A DNA stretch of 64,000 bases from JAGQOZ01 sp041399205 (GCA_041399205.1 JAWKTK010000020.1:62001-126000), one strand, 5' to 3'. Positions 51,731 through 61,406 are shown, numbered from the stretch's first letter. Notes: generated from the letters alone by a model not told the origin. Numbers and translations are program-made.

Positions 51731-52639
51731 CTAATTAATGTTCTCGCACGCAATCTTGCGGTCAATTCGCTTCATCAGCCCCTTCAGCACTCGCCCAGGT
51801 CCAACTTCGTAAAACGAATCGTATCCTTCGGACAACATGTTGCGAATGGTCGCCTCCCACAACACGGGGCTTACCACCTGTTTGCCCAATAGGGTTTTGA
51901 TTTCTTCCGGATCGCGATGCACGCCAGCATCGACATTGGAATAAACATCCAATGCAGGCGTTTGAATCTCGATGGACTCCAGGACGGCCGACAACTGCTG
52001 AACAGCGGGCTGCATGATTTCCGTATGAAATGCGCCGGCCACGGCCAATGGAATCACCTTCATGGCGCCCGCTTCTTCGGCATTCTTGGTGATCGCCTGA
52101 CAGGAAGCGGCCGAACCAGATACGACGATATTACCCGGGCACAACAAATTGGCCAGTTGCAAGATTTCGCCCGGCAACCGACTTTCATCACACAACGCGC
52201 GAACTCGTTCAATCTCCAGTCCCAAAACGCTGACCATGCCGCTGGGCACCGCATTGGCGGCCGCCTGCATTGCCTGGCCTCGAACCTGAACCACTCGCAA
52301 TGCCTCTTCAAACGACATGGCACCCGCAAAGTACAGCGACGTGTATTCGCCCAAGCTCAGTCCAGCCGTTCCGCTGACCGAATCGACCAATTCTGGCGAT
52401 TCGGATCGTAGTTTGGCCAATGCTGCCACGCTGCAAACAAACAAAGCAGGTTGGCTGAATTCGGTGGAATTCAGTTTTTCTGCAGGCCCGTTGAAACAGA
52501 CGTCGCTTAGGTTGTAGCCCAAGATATCAGCGGCTTGTTGAAAGACTTGCTTTGCCGCCGCATCGGATTCAAACAGATCCTTGCCCATGCCAACGGTTTG
52601 AGCACCTTGGCCGGGGAACAGAAACGCCACTTTTCCCAC
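51731..52639 (-). CDS. fabD: Malonyl-CoA:ACP transacylase (FabD)
   Basis: 302 residues from a GTG at 52639 with AGGGA eight bases upstream. FPGQGAQTVGMGKDL, the nucleophile serine in GLSLGEYTSL and the histidine in AGAFHTEIM identify it. Loads malonyl groups on ACP. Downstream of rpmF and 26 bp before fabG. Confidence 0.95.
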   Translation of the reverse strand: MGKVAFLFPGQGAQTVGMGKDLFESDAAAKQVFQQAADILGYNLSDVCFNGPAEKLNSTEFSQPALFVCSVAALAKLRSESPELVDSVSGTAGLSLGEYTSLYFAGAMSFEEALRVVQVRGQAMQAAANAVPSGMVSVLGLEIERVRALCDESRLPGEILQLANLLCPGNIVVSGSAASCQAITKNAEEAGAMKVIPLAVAGAFHTEIMQPAVQQLSAVLESIEIQTPALDVYSNVDAGVHRDPEEIKTLLGKQVVSPVLWEATIRNMLSEGYDSFYEVGPGRVLKGLMKRIDRKIACENIN

Positions 52640-52756
52640 AGAAAATTTCCCTAAATCCAGCGGAGTACAAGAAGAAAGAGCGCAGTGCTACCAATGGCGG
52701 TCAATTCACCATTCGGCCCGCTACAAAGCTCTGTGCGACGTAATGAAACGTTCCGC

Positions 52757-52948
52757 TTAGGTGGACGCGGTCTGATCCATGTCAACAATCGTCCGACCAC
52801 CGTAATAACCGCACTGCGGGCACACGACATGTGTAGGAACGGACGTGCTGCATTTGGGGCAGAACGTCAATTGCTTTGGTTTCTTTGCGTCATGAGCTCG
52901 ACGAGATCCTGTACGAGCGTTCGAGTGCTTTCGCTTGGGGACGGCCAT
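52757..52948 (-). CDS. rpmF: Ribosomal protein L32
   Basis: 63 residues: MAVPKRKHSNARTGSRRAHD, then a zinc ribbon with CPKC and CPQC. GGGAGA lies just before the ATG. The rpmF-fab order is widespread, but plsX and fabH, often between them, are absent here. Confidence 0.96.
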   Translation of the reverse strand: MAVPKRKHSNARTGSRRAHDAKKPKQLTFCPKCSTSVPTHVVCPQCGYYGGRTIVDMDQTAST

Positions 52949-53169
52949 GATTCTCCCTTAGTCCTATCAGAAAACGTTTGTTAGCAACTTTTTAACTCAC
53001 AGATTTCGGTTTCCAGTTGGCACCAAATCAAGTGCAACGGCCCCAAAACCTGCTTTATTTTCGAAAACGACGTTACATAAACCCCGCAGTCTAGATTTTG
53101 CCACTTTTCGTGTCAACTCGCCCTGCTCCGACCCTGAAGTTGTATCTGCACGTTTTCTTGGCGGAATGT

Positions 53170-53515
53170 CCTAGCCCGAAGCTTCAATTCGCTTTTTCAT
53201 AGCCCGAAACGTAAGTGAGGGGAAATCGGGCATTGCCGAAGTCCCTCGCTGACGTTTTGAAGTTGCGTTTTTTCATAGCCCGAAACGTAAGTGAGGGGAA
53301 ACTGAGCGTTGCTGAAGTCCCTCGCTGACGCTTCGGGCTAGGATATTTCGCCTAGGAATGCGAATCCGCAACTTCAAAACTGACGCTTCGGGCTAGGAAT
53401 TTCCGACGAAAAACGCAGATGCGCAGCTTCAAAACGCGTCAGCCAGGGTCCAAAGAAACATTCCGTTTTCCATTACTTACGTTTCGCGCTACCAAAAAAC
53501 ACAACTTCAAAACTC
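53170..53515. repeat. Cluster of REP-like hairpin elements
   Basis: In the gap between rpmF and ruvB there are at least six halves of the TAGCCCGAAGCG family, e.g. TAGCCCGAAACGTAAGTGAG at about 53200 and 53276 and CCCTCGCTGACGCTTCGGGC at about 53320. They alternate in orientation and are accompanied by AACTTCAAAAC tracts. No coding signal in this 580-bp gap. Confidence 0.85.
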
Positions 53516-53532
53516 CTGCCTAAACTTCCGGC

Positions 53533-54603
53533 CTAAACTTCAAAAAGGGGCGGCTGAGCTCCGGAGGCAGGCTTGCTTCCCGGTCGACGACGGCTCTTGT
53601 CCTCCGCCGCTTTAGGGGTGACTCCCAAATGCTGATACGCTTTGGCAGTGGCAACGCGGCCTCGAGGCGTTCGAACCACCAGTTCTTCGCGAAGCAAAAA
53701 CGGTTCGACTTCATCTTCCAAGGTATCCGGAGCGACATTGATTGTATGTGCCAATGCTTCGACACCGGCTGGCCCGCCGTCAAACACGCGAATCAGCGTT
53801 TCCAAGTACTTGCGGTCCTGCCGGTCCAAGCCACCCACGTCGATTCCCGCCATATCTAGCGCTGCGACGGTTAGATCATATTTTACCGAACCATCGGACT
53901 TGCTGGTGGCGTAGTCACGAACCCAACGCAACAAGTTATTGGTAATACGAGGCGTTCCGCGGCTGCGTCGAGCAATCTCGTGCGCTGACTTGGCATCAAT
54001 CGGGCATCGTAGCTTCTTGGCGTTGGCAGTCACAATCTGCGAAAGTTCATCCAGCGTGTAGAAATCCAAGTGCTCGCGAATCTGAAAACGGTCTCGCAGT
54101 GGAGCCGACAGCATGCCAGCGCGAGTTGTCGCGCCGATCAGCGTGAACTGTTTGAGCCACAGATTAATGGTCCGTGCATTGGTCCCATCGCCGTGCACAA
54201 TATCAATCCGAAAATCCTCCATCGCCGTGTACAAATATTCTTCGACAATCTTGGGAATGCGGTGAATTTCGTCGATAAACAGAATCGATCGTTCGTCCGC
54301 GTTTGTCAAATAGGGCACCAAGTCTTTGGGCGCCTGCAACGCCGCTCCGCTGGCCAATTGAACGTTCACACTTAATTCACGATGCAGACACAACGCAAAA
54401 GTCGTCTTGCCCAAGCCTGGCGGCCCATCAAATAAGATATGGCTGAGCGCTTCTTCTCGCTTCCGAGCAGCATCGACGGCAATCAGCAACCGATCATAGA
54501 CTTCTCGCTGACCAATCATGTCATGAATCGATTGAGGGCGAAGATCGCGATCATCGTCATCGTTGCGATCGTTGTCTCCGCTGATTACCGTTTCGCGAGC
54601 CAT
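53533..54603 (-). CDS. ruvB: Holliday junction branch migration helicase RuvB
   Basis: 356 residues. Walker A GPPGLGKTT (60-68), Walker B ILFIDEIHR, sensor GATTRAGMLSAPLRDRF, and the winged-helix C-terminus (VRTPRGRVATAKAYQHLG). Acidic N-terminal extension (DNDRNDDDDRD). Works as a hexameric motor with RuvA; start lies 27 bp after ruvA. Confidence 0.96.
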   Translation of the reverse strand: MARETVISGDNDRNDDDDRDLRPQSIHDMIGQREVYDRLLIAVDAARKREEALSHILFDGPPGLGKTTFALCLHRELSVNVQLASGAALQAPKDLVPYLTNADERSILFIDEIHRIPKIVEEYLYTAMEDFRIDIVHGDGTNARTINLWLKQFTLIGATTRAGMLSAPLRDRFQIREHLDFYTLDELSQIVTANAKKLRCPIDAKSAHEIARRSRGTPRITNNLLRWVRDYATSKSDGSVKYDLTVAALDMAGIDVGGLDRQDRKYLETLIRVFDGGPAGVEALAHTINVAPDTLEDEVEPFLLREELVVRTPRGRVATAKAYQHLGVTPKAAEDKSRRRPGSKPASGAQPPLFEV

Positions 54604-54630
54604 ACTTTTATCTCCGCGAATTCCACGCCG

Positions 54631-55260
54631 TTAATGCTTCAGATTCTGCTGATAAATGGCGTTGATCAACGATTCTGTATCCTTGAATTTCTTCTTCGTT
54701 TCCAAGGCCGCATCCAGTAATTTTCTGGCGTCCGAGTCGGAATGGCCCAGTGTTCGCAAGACGTTGAACGTCTCTTCAATCACATTGGTTTCTACGTCGG
54801 CCGTACGAGCCTGTTCCTTGCTGGCTGCAATCAACGCAAACTTAGGAACTTTTCTGCGCAGTTTGGCAATAATGCGTTCCGCCGTTGCCGCACCAACTCC
54901 TGGTAAGGCCGAAAGCCCTTTGGCATCTTGCTGTTCAATCAAATCGGCGACTTCGCGAACCGGACGCACCATCGCTCGCAACGCCTTCTTCACGCCTACG
55001 CCATCCACCGAACAGAACAATTCAAAGAATTCTCGTTCCACTTCGCTTAAAAAGCCAACCAATCGAGGCGTCAAGCGTCCTTGCGCCGGATTACCTTCCA
55101 TATACTGCAACGTGTGCAGGCTCACCTGTTCGCCCAACTTGGTTTGCAGCTGCCGACGACAGAATTCGGGAATCAAAACTTGATGTTCAAACGCATCAAT
55201 GGCCAACGTCGCGTTCGTTTCCGCCACCTGCACCACTTTCCCAGTAATCTTGGTAATCAA
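54631..55260 (-). CDS. ruvA: Holliday junction DNA-binding protein RuvA
   Basis: 209 residues: OB-fold N-terminus MITKITGKVVQVAETNATLA, two helix-hairpin-helix motifs (FCSVDGVGVKKALRAM and LSALPGVGAATAERIIAKLR), and domain III at the end binding RuvB (VLRTLGHSDSDARKLLDAAL). Between ruvC and ruvB on the same strand. Confidence 0.95.
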   Translation of the reverse strand: MITKITGKVVQVAETNATLAIDAFEHQVLIPEFCRRQLQTKLGEQVSLHTLQYMEGNPAQGRLTPRLVGFLSEVEREFFELFCSVDGVGVKKALRAMVRPVREVADLIEQQDAKGLSALPGVGAATAERIIAKLRRKVPKFALIAASKEQARTADVETNVIEETFNVLRTLGHSDSDARKLLDAALETKKKFKDTESLINAIYQQNLKH

Positions 55261-55314
55261 CGCCGATCCTTCTACAAAAGAAGCTTCCCTTGATGAACAA
55301 AGCAGCGGATCAGT

Positions 55315-55815
55315 TTACACGTAGGCCGGTCGAGATGACAGGTAGTGGTGACACAGGGCGATAGCCAAAGCGTCCGCCACGTCCGGCGGATCGGGAACCG
55401 CTGACAAGCCTAATTCTCTTCAGATGACCTGCCTGCGTCTTAAGGGCTCTAATACATTTCCGTCAGGTGATCGCTTCCACTTGACCTGAGTGGCGGCGTA
55501 ACCATGTACTTCAATGGAAGCCTGCGCGGCGGCCAGACAAACGACTCCGCGAGCATGTCCCATGAGAATGGCCGTCCGAGGTCTTTCGTAGTGCGAATAC
55601 AGTTCTTCCATGGCCAAGACGTGCGGCTGGAACGAACCGATCACATCAGTCAAACCAGTGTGCAATTCGAAGACTCGCTGCGCCAGCGAATGATGTTTCT
55701 TCGAGCGAACCACACCGGCTTCCAAGATTTTCACTCGCTGGCCGTCCACTTCCAACAGGCCATACCCCGTGATGTTCAGCCCCGGGTCGATTCCCAAAAT
55801 TTTGTGTTCGGCCAT
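55315..55815 (-). CDS. ruvC: Crossover junction endodeoxyribonuclease RuvC (frameshifted in the C-terminal third)
   Basis: ATG 55815 begins MAEHKILGIDPGLNITGYGL; catalytic acids are in GIDPG, AMEELYSHY and, in a third frame, ELGLSAVPDPPDVADALAIA. The frame is lost after YAATQVK, and about two indels between 55400 and 55480 would restore a 167-residue protein ending SRPAYV at 55315. All four catalytic acid regions survive. First gene of ruvC-ruvA-ruvB. Confidence 0.9.
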
Positions 55816-55949
55816 GCTGACTCCATCCGTGGCGATTGACTTGCGCGCGGTCTGTTCCTGCAAAAAAACTCGGCGCGACAGATTGTATTGAGTTCTTGGA
55901 TCAACTTCTTTCGATCTTGGTTTGTAGTAACGGCTTTCGCCGAGTCTTT

Positions 55950-56142
55950 TCGTAGCCCGACGCGTCCGTTTTGAAGTTGCGTAATCGCGTTTTCCCGGCG
56001 GAATTTCCTAGCCCGAAGCGTCAGCGAGGGACCGCAGAAGCACGTGATTTTCCCTCACTTACGTTTCGGGCTAGGAAAAAGCGCAACTTCTTAAACGAAC
56101 GCGTTGGAGTATTATCTTCCGGCTGAAGCCGGTACTACAAAC
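55950..56142. repeat. REP-like hairpin plus a CCGGCTGAAGCCGG palindrome
   Basis: A complete element: TAGCCCGAAGCGTCAGCGAG (about 56010), a short loop, then CCCTCACTTACGTTTCGGGC (about 56053). A half-element lies at 55951. About 50 bp further on CCGGCTGAAGCCGG is a separate short palindrome. Located between cysS and ruvC. Confidence 0.82.
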
Positions 56143-56160
56143 TTGTGTGTTGCGATCTCG

Positions 56161-57750
56161 TCAACTTCGCTTCCAGCCGGTGCCGTCTTTGCGGTCTTCG
56201 ATGACGATGCCGATTTCGGTCAAGCCATCGCGAATGCGGTCGGCCATAGCAAAGTTCTTTTGCGCTCGCGATTCCGCTCGCAACGAAATCAACAACTCCA
56301 TCAACTGTCCGACCAGTTGATCATCTTGTCCGGCATCTGCCTGGACAGGCTGCTGGAAAATACCGACTAAACTGCTTAGTTCCTTTAGCGTCGCGGCGCC
56401 TTGCGTCAATGCTTGTACATCGGTATCGGTGCGAACGGCAGCGTCTTCCAACTTGGCTTGGTCCATAAACTTGTTTAGCATGCGAACCAATTCAAACAAT
56501 TCGCTGACTGCCGCACCGGTATTGAAATCGTCATCCATCTTTTCCAGAAAGCGATTGCGTAGCGCCAGGACGTCTGCCAACAGCGCATGGCCCTGGGCGT
56601 CGAATGCACCGTCCATTCGGTTCGCAGCCGCTTGCAACGCATAGAAGCTGCCCCCGGTCGCTCGTTCAAATCGGTCGAAGAATCGATAAAACGCCTCGAG
56701 CGCGGTGCCGGCTTCGGCCAACGGTTCATCGCCAAACACAATGGTGCTGCGATAGTGGGTTCGCAGCAGGAAGAATCGCAAGCGTTCTCCGCCTTGCGCC
56801 TTGATTAAATCCGCCAAACCACCCGCGCCTTTGGAACGACTGATCTTTTCACTGCCGCCGTCCGATTCAATCTTTTCTCGGTCTGATTTTCCGCCCACTT
56901 TTCCAGCGGCGGAACTGGCTTTCATCAAGCCGTTATGCATCCAATACCGAGCCATCGGTTTGCCGTGGCAGCATTCGCTTTGAGCGATTTCGTTTTCATG
57001 ATGTGGAAAAATCAGGTCCAATCCGCCGCCGTGGATATCGAACGATTCGCCCAGAATTTCACGACTCATGGCAGAACATTCAATGTGCCAACCAGGTCGG
57101 CCTTGACCCCAGGGACTGTCCCAAGCCGGTTCACCGTCCTTGGCTTTCTTCCACAAGGCAAAATCACCGAGCGACCGTTTGCGCGACGCCGTGTCACCTC
57201 CTTCACCTTGCTGACTATCGGCCGAACGATTGCTGAGTTTGCCGTATTCCGCGTCTTTGTTGACTTCGAAATAGACGTCTCCTTCTGATTCATACGCGAA
57301 GCCATTTTCGATCAATGCCGAAATAAAGTCGATGATGTTGGACATGTGTTCGGTCGCTTTGGGCAGCTTGTCAATTTGATCCACACCCAGTGCAGCCAAG
57401 TTGGACAAGTAATCCGCCGTCATTTCGTCCGCCACTTGCGCCATGGGGATTTTGCGACGATTGGCTTCCGCAATCAGTTTGTCATCCACATCCGTGATGT
57501 TGACCACCCACGTGACGTCATAGCCGTTGTAGCACAGGTAGCGTTTGATAGTGTCAAAAATTACCGGGCCAACCATGTGACCAATATGTGCTTCCTTGTA
57601 GACCGTAGGACCGCACAGATAAATGCCGACCTTACCGGGCGTCACCGTTTGAAAAGGTTCCTTCTTCCGAGTCAACGTGTTGTAAACTCGCAAGTTGTTG
57701 GGGGCCAGAGTTGTGGACGTCGTTGATTGAGTTGCGGTAGATGTCGTCAT
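56161..57750 (-). CDS. cysS: Cysteinyl-tRNA synthetase
   Basis: 529 residues, longer than the usual 460. HIGH motif AHIGH at 54-58, zinc ligands at Cys46, Cys225 (HIECSAMS), His250/HHENE and Cys region, and WHNGLMK-like entry to the signature loop. The KMSKS motif is replaced by KISRS (302-306), preceded by a 24-residue basic and serine-rich insert (278-301). This form is, as far as I recall, usual in planctomycetes. Downstream of ispF by 100 bp. Confidence 0.94.
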   Translation of the reverse strand: MTTSTATQSTTSTTLAPNNLRVYNTLTRKKEPFQTVTPGKVGIYLCGPTVYKEAHIGHMVGPVIFDTIKRYLCYNGYDVTWVVNITDVDDKLIAEANRRKIPMAQVADEMTADYLSNLAALGVDQIDKLPKATEHMSNIIDFISALIENGFAYESEGDVYFEVNKDAEYGKLSNRSADSQQGEGGDTASRKRSLGDFALWKKAKDGEPAWDSPWGQGRPGWHIECSAMSREILGESFDIHGGGLDLIFPHHENEIAQSECCHGKPMARYWMHNGLMKASSAAGKVGGKSDREKIESDGGSEKISRSKGAGGLADLIKAQGGERLRFFLLRTHYRSTIVFGDEPLAEAGTALEAFYRFFDRFERATGGSFYALQAAANRMDGAFDAQGHALLADVLALRNRFLEKMDDDFNTGAAVSELFELVRMLNKFMDQAKLEDAAVRTDTDVQALTQGAATLKELSSLVGIFQQPVQADAGQDDQLVGQLMELLISLRAESRAQKNFAMADRIRDGLTEIGIVIEDRKDGTGWKRS

Positions 57751-57851
57751 GATTCTATTTCTAGGTAACCTCAGTAAACGCGTTTTTCAGACGTGGCTTA
57801 TCGATTTGTGTTTCTTGTGCCGTATGCGTAGGTCGGCGTGAATGCTGTGGT

Positions 57852-58337
57852 TCACTGGATTATCTTGGCCAGCAACACGACACATTCGGCCGAAATCGCT
57901 TCTTGCCGTCCAATCGGCCCCACGCTTTCTCCCGTTTTGGCTTTGACGTTGACTTGAGACAATTCCAAATGCAAAAGTTCTGCCAACTTCTTTTCGATCG
58001 GTTGCTTATAGGGCGAAAGCTTCGGCTTTTGTGCGAAGACAATGCAATCCAAATTCTGAACGCGATAGCCATGCTGCGACACTACCTGCATTGCTGCCAT
58101 CAGAAAATCGGCCGAATCACGTCCCTTGTTTTCGTCCGCCGTATCCGGAAACAATTCGCCAATGTCACCAGCGGCGATCGCACCTAGCAATGCATCCGTG
58201 ACGGCGTGCAACAGCACGTCGGCGTCGCTGTGGCCCACCAGGTGCCGATCAAAATCAATGTCGACTCCGCCGATTCGCAACGTGCCGCCATCTGCCAGCC
58301 GATGCGTATCATGCCCAATTCCAATGCGAAAACTCAG
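57852..58337 (-). CDS. ispF: 2-C-methyl-D-erythritol 2,4-cyclodiphosphate synthase (IspF), probable CTG start
   Basis: The metal ligands of IspF are in GIGHDTHRL and VGHSDADVLLHAV; the first of these lies upstream of the only ATG in frame (58280), so the gene must start earlier. In frame, just before SFRIGIGHDTHRL, there is a CTG at 58337 with AAGGAG seven bases upstream and no ATG, GTG or TTG. About 161 residues, normal for the family. C-terminus has the usual KAKTGESVGPIGRQEAI. Methylerythritol phosphate pathway of isoprenoid synthesis. Confidence 0.9.
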   Translation of the reverse strand: MSFRIGIGHDTHRLADGGTLRIGGVDIDFDRHLVGHSDADVLLHAVTDALLGAIAAGDIGELFPDTADENKGRDSADFLMAAMQVVSQHGYRVQNLDCIVFAQKPKLSPYKQPIEKKLAELLHLELSQVNVKAKTGESVGPIGRQEAISAECVVLLAKIIQ

Positions 58338-58524
58338 AACGTCACTCCTTGATAGCTCGACCTATTTCGTACCCATTCCGCGAACTCGCGCGCGAACCGC
58401 CAGGCAAAATCGCGAAACTGCGCGGATTATATCGATGTTCAGGAGAATGGACAATCTGGAGGACGATGTCAAGATGCTGTGCCCTGAAGCAGCCGACTTC
58501 CAGAAAACAGACAAAGCAATGGGC

Positions 58525-59088
58525 TCACTTGCCGCGCACCGCAGCTTGGATTCGCTGCAGAAGGACGCGAATCATCGCATCGCTCTTGCCGGTGAAGGCG
58601 CAGAACAGCGTCACACTTCGATCCACAAACAGCGACGTTCGCCGTTTCATTGGATGCGGCAAGGCGGTTTGGTTGTGAGCGAACGCGTCGAGCCGTTCGT
58701 CAAACAATCTTGTTTTTCCGGTCGCGGCCAACCGACGAATTCGCGCATTCGAGTCGTTTGCGGCAAAGAACCGCAGATCGCTCCACGCGCTGGTTCGCTT
58801 CAAGGTACGCACCAGTTCTTTGCGAATCCCGTCCCTTGAAACGCGACATGCCTGTACCACTTCACGCGTCCCCAGCGTTCCGCCGCAATGACCTCGGAGC
58901 CAAACCGCCAGTCGTTGGGACTGTTCATCTGTCGCGGTCGTAATGATATGACACAAGACCGCCGCCGAACCACGATACGGCAATTTTCTTATCCGGTCAC
59001 GAAACGACAACGCCCATCCCACCGAATCTTGCCTGCCATTTCGCATATCATTCAGCAAACGCAGCGTCTCGCGCCCCGCCTTTGACAT
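58525..59088 (-). CDS. Hypothetical basic protein, possibly HEAT-like
   Basis: 188 residues if started at ATG 59088 (MSKAGRETLRLLNDMRNGRQ); the frame is open to 59202, and an ATG at 59163 is an alternative. Segments such as ELVRTLKRTSAWSDLRFFAA and SNARIRRLAATGKTRLFDER look like HEAT-type helices. Very rich in arginine. No ribosome site is clear and no family is recognised. Confidence 0.5.
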   Translation of the reverse strand: MSKAGRETLRLLNDMRNGRQDSVGWALSFRDRIRKLPYRGSAAVLCHIITTATDEQSQRLAVWLRGHCGGTLGTREVVQACRVSRDGIRKELVRTLKRTSAWSDLRFFAANDSNARIRRLAATGKTRLFDERLDAFAHNQTALPHPMKRRTSLFVDRSVTLFCAFTGKSDAMIRVLLQRIQAAVRGK

Positions 59089-59276
59089 CCGACACTTTCG
59101 CTTGCCCACGAAGAAAATTTTGGGACAACTTGTCGAGTCATTAGAGATGAACGTAGATTCCATGTTATTGCTCAAAACACAAAGTGCCAAACCTAAAACC
59201 ACTCGATACTTTCAGCGGCAGAGCACTCGATGCGATCCAATACATACCCACCGCCAGTTGAGCTTTGAGTTACATT

Positions 59277-59530
59277 CTACTCCGTCAACTCTCCATTTTG
59301 CCAGAAATCATCTACAGCTGCGGCCAGCAAGTTCGCATGCGGCCGACTAGGTGTGCGTGGAATCGACGCTGTAACAAACGTTCCTGCCTGGAACGCGGTC
59401 ACCAGATCCGCCGTGGTGAATTCGCCGTCACCGTTCCAATCTCCTTCATCAAAAGCTGAATTCGTCGGAATAAGATCTTCATATTCGCCCGCTTGAAACA
59501 CGGCGACCAAGTCAGACCCAGCCAAGATTC
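59277..59530 (-). pseudogene. Orphan dockerin-like C-terminal remnant
   Basis: Reads SDLVAVFQAGEYEDLIPTNS and GDWNGDGEFTTADLVTAFQA, a pair of calcium-binding loops identical in style to the C-termini of the proteins at 23183-23848 and 59632-61374. There is no PEP-CTERM signal after it and no gene body before it, so it is a remnant. Confidence 0.68.
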
Positions 59531-59631
59531 TGGTTCTTGCTTGTATCCACCAAAAAACTCGGCTATTCTGCTGCGGTATTGAATTCGACGGAAGACGCGG
59601 GGTTGGCTAGAGTTTTCACGCTGGAGCATTG

Positions 59632-61374
59632 ATGATGAAATGGCAAAGTTGGTTGACGTTGGGATTATGTTGTTGGGGCTGTTGTGCGAACGAGGTTCGC
59701 GCAGACTTGATTGGATACTGGCCCTTTGACGGATCTTCCGAAGCGGTTGTGGGCGAAGATGGATTTGACGTAAACGGTCCGCTGGACGTGGCGGTCGATC
59801 GAAATGGCACCGCCCGAGGTGCGTTGGAGTTCAACGGCATTGATCAGTATGTCGAGGTTCCGGGCGGCGGCGGTCTGGACGGAGTGCTGGGCGGAACCAT
59901 TAGCATGTGGGTAGCCTGGAACGGATTCCAAGACAGCGACTGTTGTGGCGGCACGGCCGGCTCCGTGTTTGCTCGACAAGCCAACGGACTGTTTTCTGAC
60001 AACATTTTGACACTCAGTGACCCCGATCCAGAATTCGGCAGCGTTGTGTGGAGACAATCAGGCGGTCCCGCTGAGGCGCTGATCACCGGCCTGGATCCGG
60101 TAGGTGACGGTCAATGGAGACACATTGCGGTGACGTTCAGTCCGCTCGGTAGCGAACTGTTTATTGATGGCGAATCGCAAGGAACGGCCGTGGGGACCAC
60201 TCCGCTGAACAGCAATCCCGATTTTCCGCTGTCCATTGGTGCTTGGGCCGGAGACGGACAGGGCTTTAGCGCAACGTTCATGGACGATGTCGCGATTTTT
60301 GATGACATTCTCAGTGCCACCCAGATTGCCAGTCTGTTTGACGGCAGCAAGACACCGGAATCCGTTGGCCCCGGCACACCCGTGGGCGAAATTCCGCCAC
60401 CAGAACTGCCGCCCGGTGCGATCCGAGCCACCATTCATTCTGTGTCCAGTAATCTGGGTGACAATTCGGGCTTTAATCGCCGAGCTGACTTTTTGGTGGA
60501 TCTTTCTGGCTGGGACAACGGCACGCATGTTATTAGTCCCGAAGGGAGCATGTGGCTGAACAACGGTTCGTTTGTGGAACCGAATGACTTTGACCCGGAA
60601 GTCACGTTTGACCTGGGCGGCGTCGTCAGTTTGGACAGCGTCAAAGTCTGGAACTACAACGAAGATCTGGAAGGTCGACCGGAATTGCTTGGACGAGGAG
60701 TCGCCGTCGCGGACATTCTAATCGCGGGCGAAGACGAAAACTTTTCGGTCCTGATTGCCGATCAAGAATTCGAAATTGCGCCGGGCGATACCACCATTGA
60801 TTTCGGGCAACTGATCGAACTCGGCGGCGTGCAAGCTCGTTACGTTCGCTTCGCCATCTCGGAAAATCACGGCGGCGACAACGACTTTGTCGGACTCAGT
60901 GAAGTCATCTTTTTTGGCGCTGGTGGACTGCGAGGTGATTTTGATGGCAGCGGAGTGCTGGATGCCGCAGATATCGATTCGTTGTCGGCTGTGGTTCGAG
61001 CAGACACAGATGAAGGTCGATTTGACCTGGATGCAAATGGCCAAGTCGACGAACTGGACCGCATTGTCTGGGTAGAAGAACTGAAGAACACGTGGTTCGG
61101 CGATTCCAATTTGGACGGCGAATTTAATTCGTCCGACTTCGTCCAGATTTTTACTCGCGGCCAGTTTGAAGACAACGTACCCAACAATTCGGGCTGGGCC
61201 GATGGCGACTGGAATGGCGATGGCGATTTCACGACAGCTGACTTTGTCGCCGCGTTCAGCGACGGTGGCTTTGAAATTGGGCCTCGAACCGGAGTGGCCG
61301 CCGTGCCCGAACCAAGTTCGCTGACGTTGTTCATCGGAGGCGTCCTACTGCTGTTGCCACGAAGACGGCCGTAA
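59632..61374 (+). CDS. Secreted LamG + discoidin-like + dockerin-like PEP-CTERM protein
   Basis: About 580 residues from ATG 59632. Signal peptide ends near VRA; a LamG/concanavalin domain follows (about 27-240: LIGYWPFDGSSEAV, QWRHIAVTFSPLGSELFIDG, MDDVAIFDDILS). A linker with PPPELPPG leads to a discoidin (F5/8)-like domain (about 260-430, with DSVKVWNYNE, RYVRFAISENHGG). Then two calcium-loop pairs (DFDGSGVLDAADIDSL; DSNLDGEFNSSDFVQIF ... DWNGDGDFTTADFVAAF), and the PEP-CTERM signal VPEPSSLTLFIGGVLLLLPR. Likely an exported carbohydrate- or surface-binding protein. Frame intact. Confidence 0.9.
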   Translation: MMKWQSWLTLGLCCWGCCANEVRADLIGYWPFDGSSEAVVGEDGFDVNGPLDVAVDRNGTARGALEFNGIDQYVEVPGGGGLDGVLGGTISMWVAWNGFQDSDCCGGTAGSVFARQANGLFSDNILTLSDPDPEFGSVVWRQSGGPAEALITGLDPVGDGQWRHIAVTFSPLGSELFIDGESQGTAVGTTPLNSNPDFPLSIGAWAGDGQGFSATFMDDVAIFDDILSATQIASLFDGSKTPESVGPGTPVGEIPPPELPPGAIRATIHSVSSNLGDNSGFNRRADFLVDLSGWDNGTHVISPEGSMWLNNGSFVEPNDFDPEVTFDLGGVVSLDSVKVWNYNEDLEGRPELLGRGVAVADILIAGEDENFSVLIADQEFEIAPGDTTIDFGQLIELGGVQARYVRFAISENHGGDNDFVGLSEVIFFGAGGLRGDFDGSGVLDAADIDSLSAVVRADTDEGRFDLDANGQVDELDRIVWVEELKNTWFGDSNLDGEFNSSDFVQIFTRGQFEDNVPNNSGWADGDWNGDGDFTTADFVAAFSDGGFEIGPRTGVAAVPEPSSLTLFIGGVLLLLPRRRP

Positions 61375-61406
61375 AGACCACTGGCCATCTCGCAATGATC
61401 TCTTGG

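Noticed and set aside
57852..58280. ATG at 58280 as the ispF start
   Set aside because: It would remove the GIGHDTHRL metal-binding motif.
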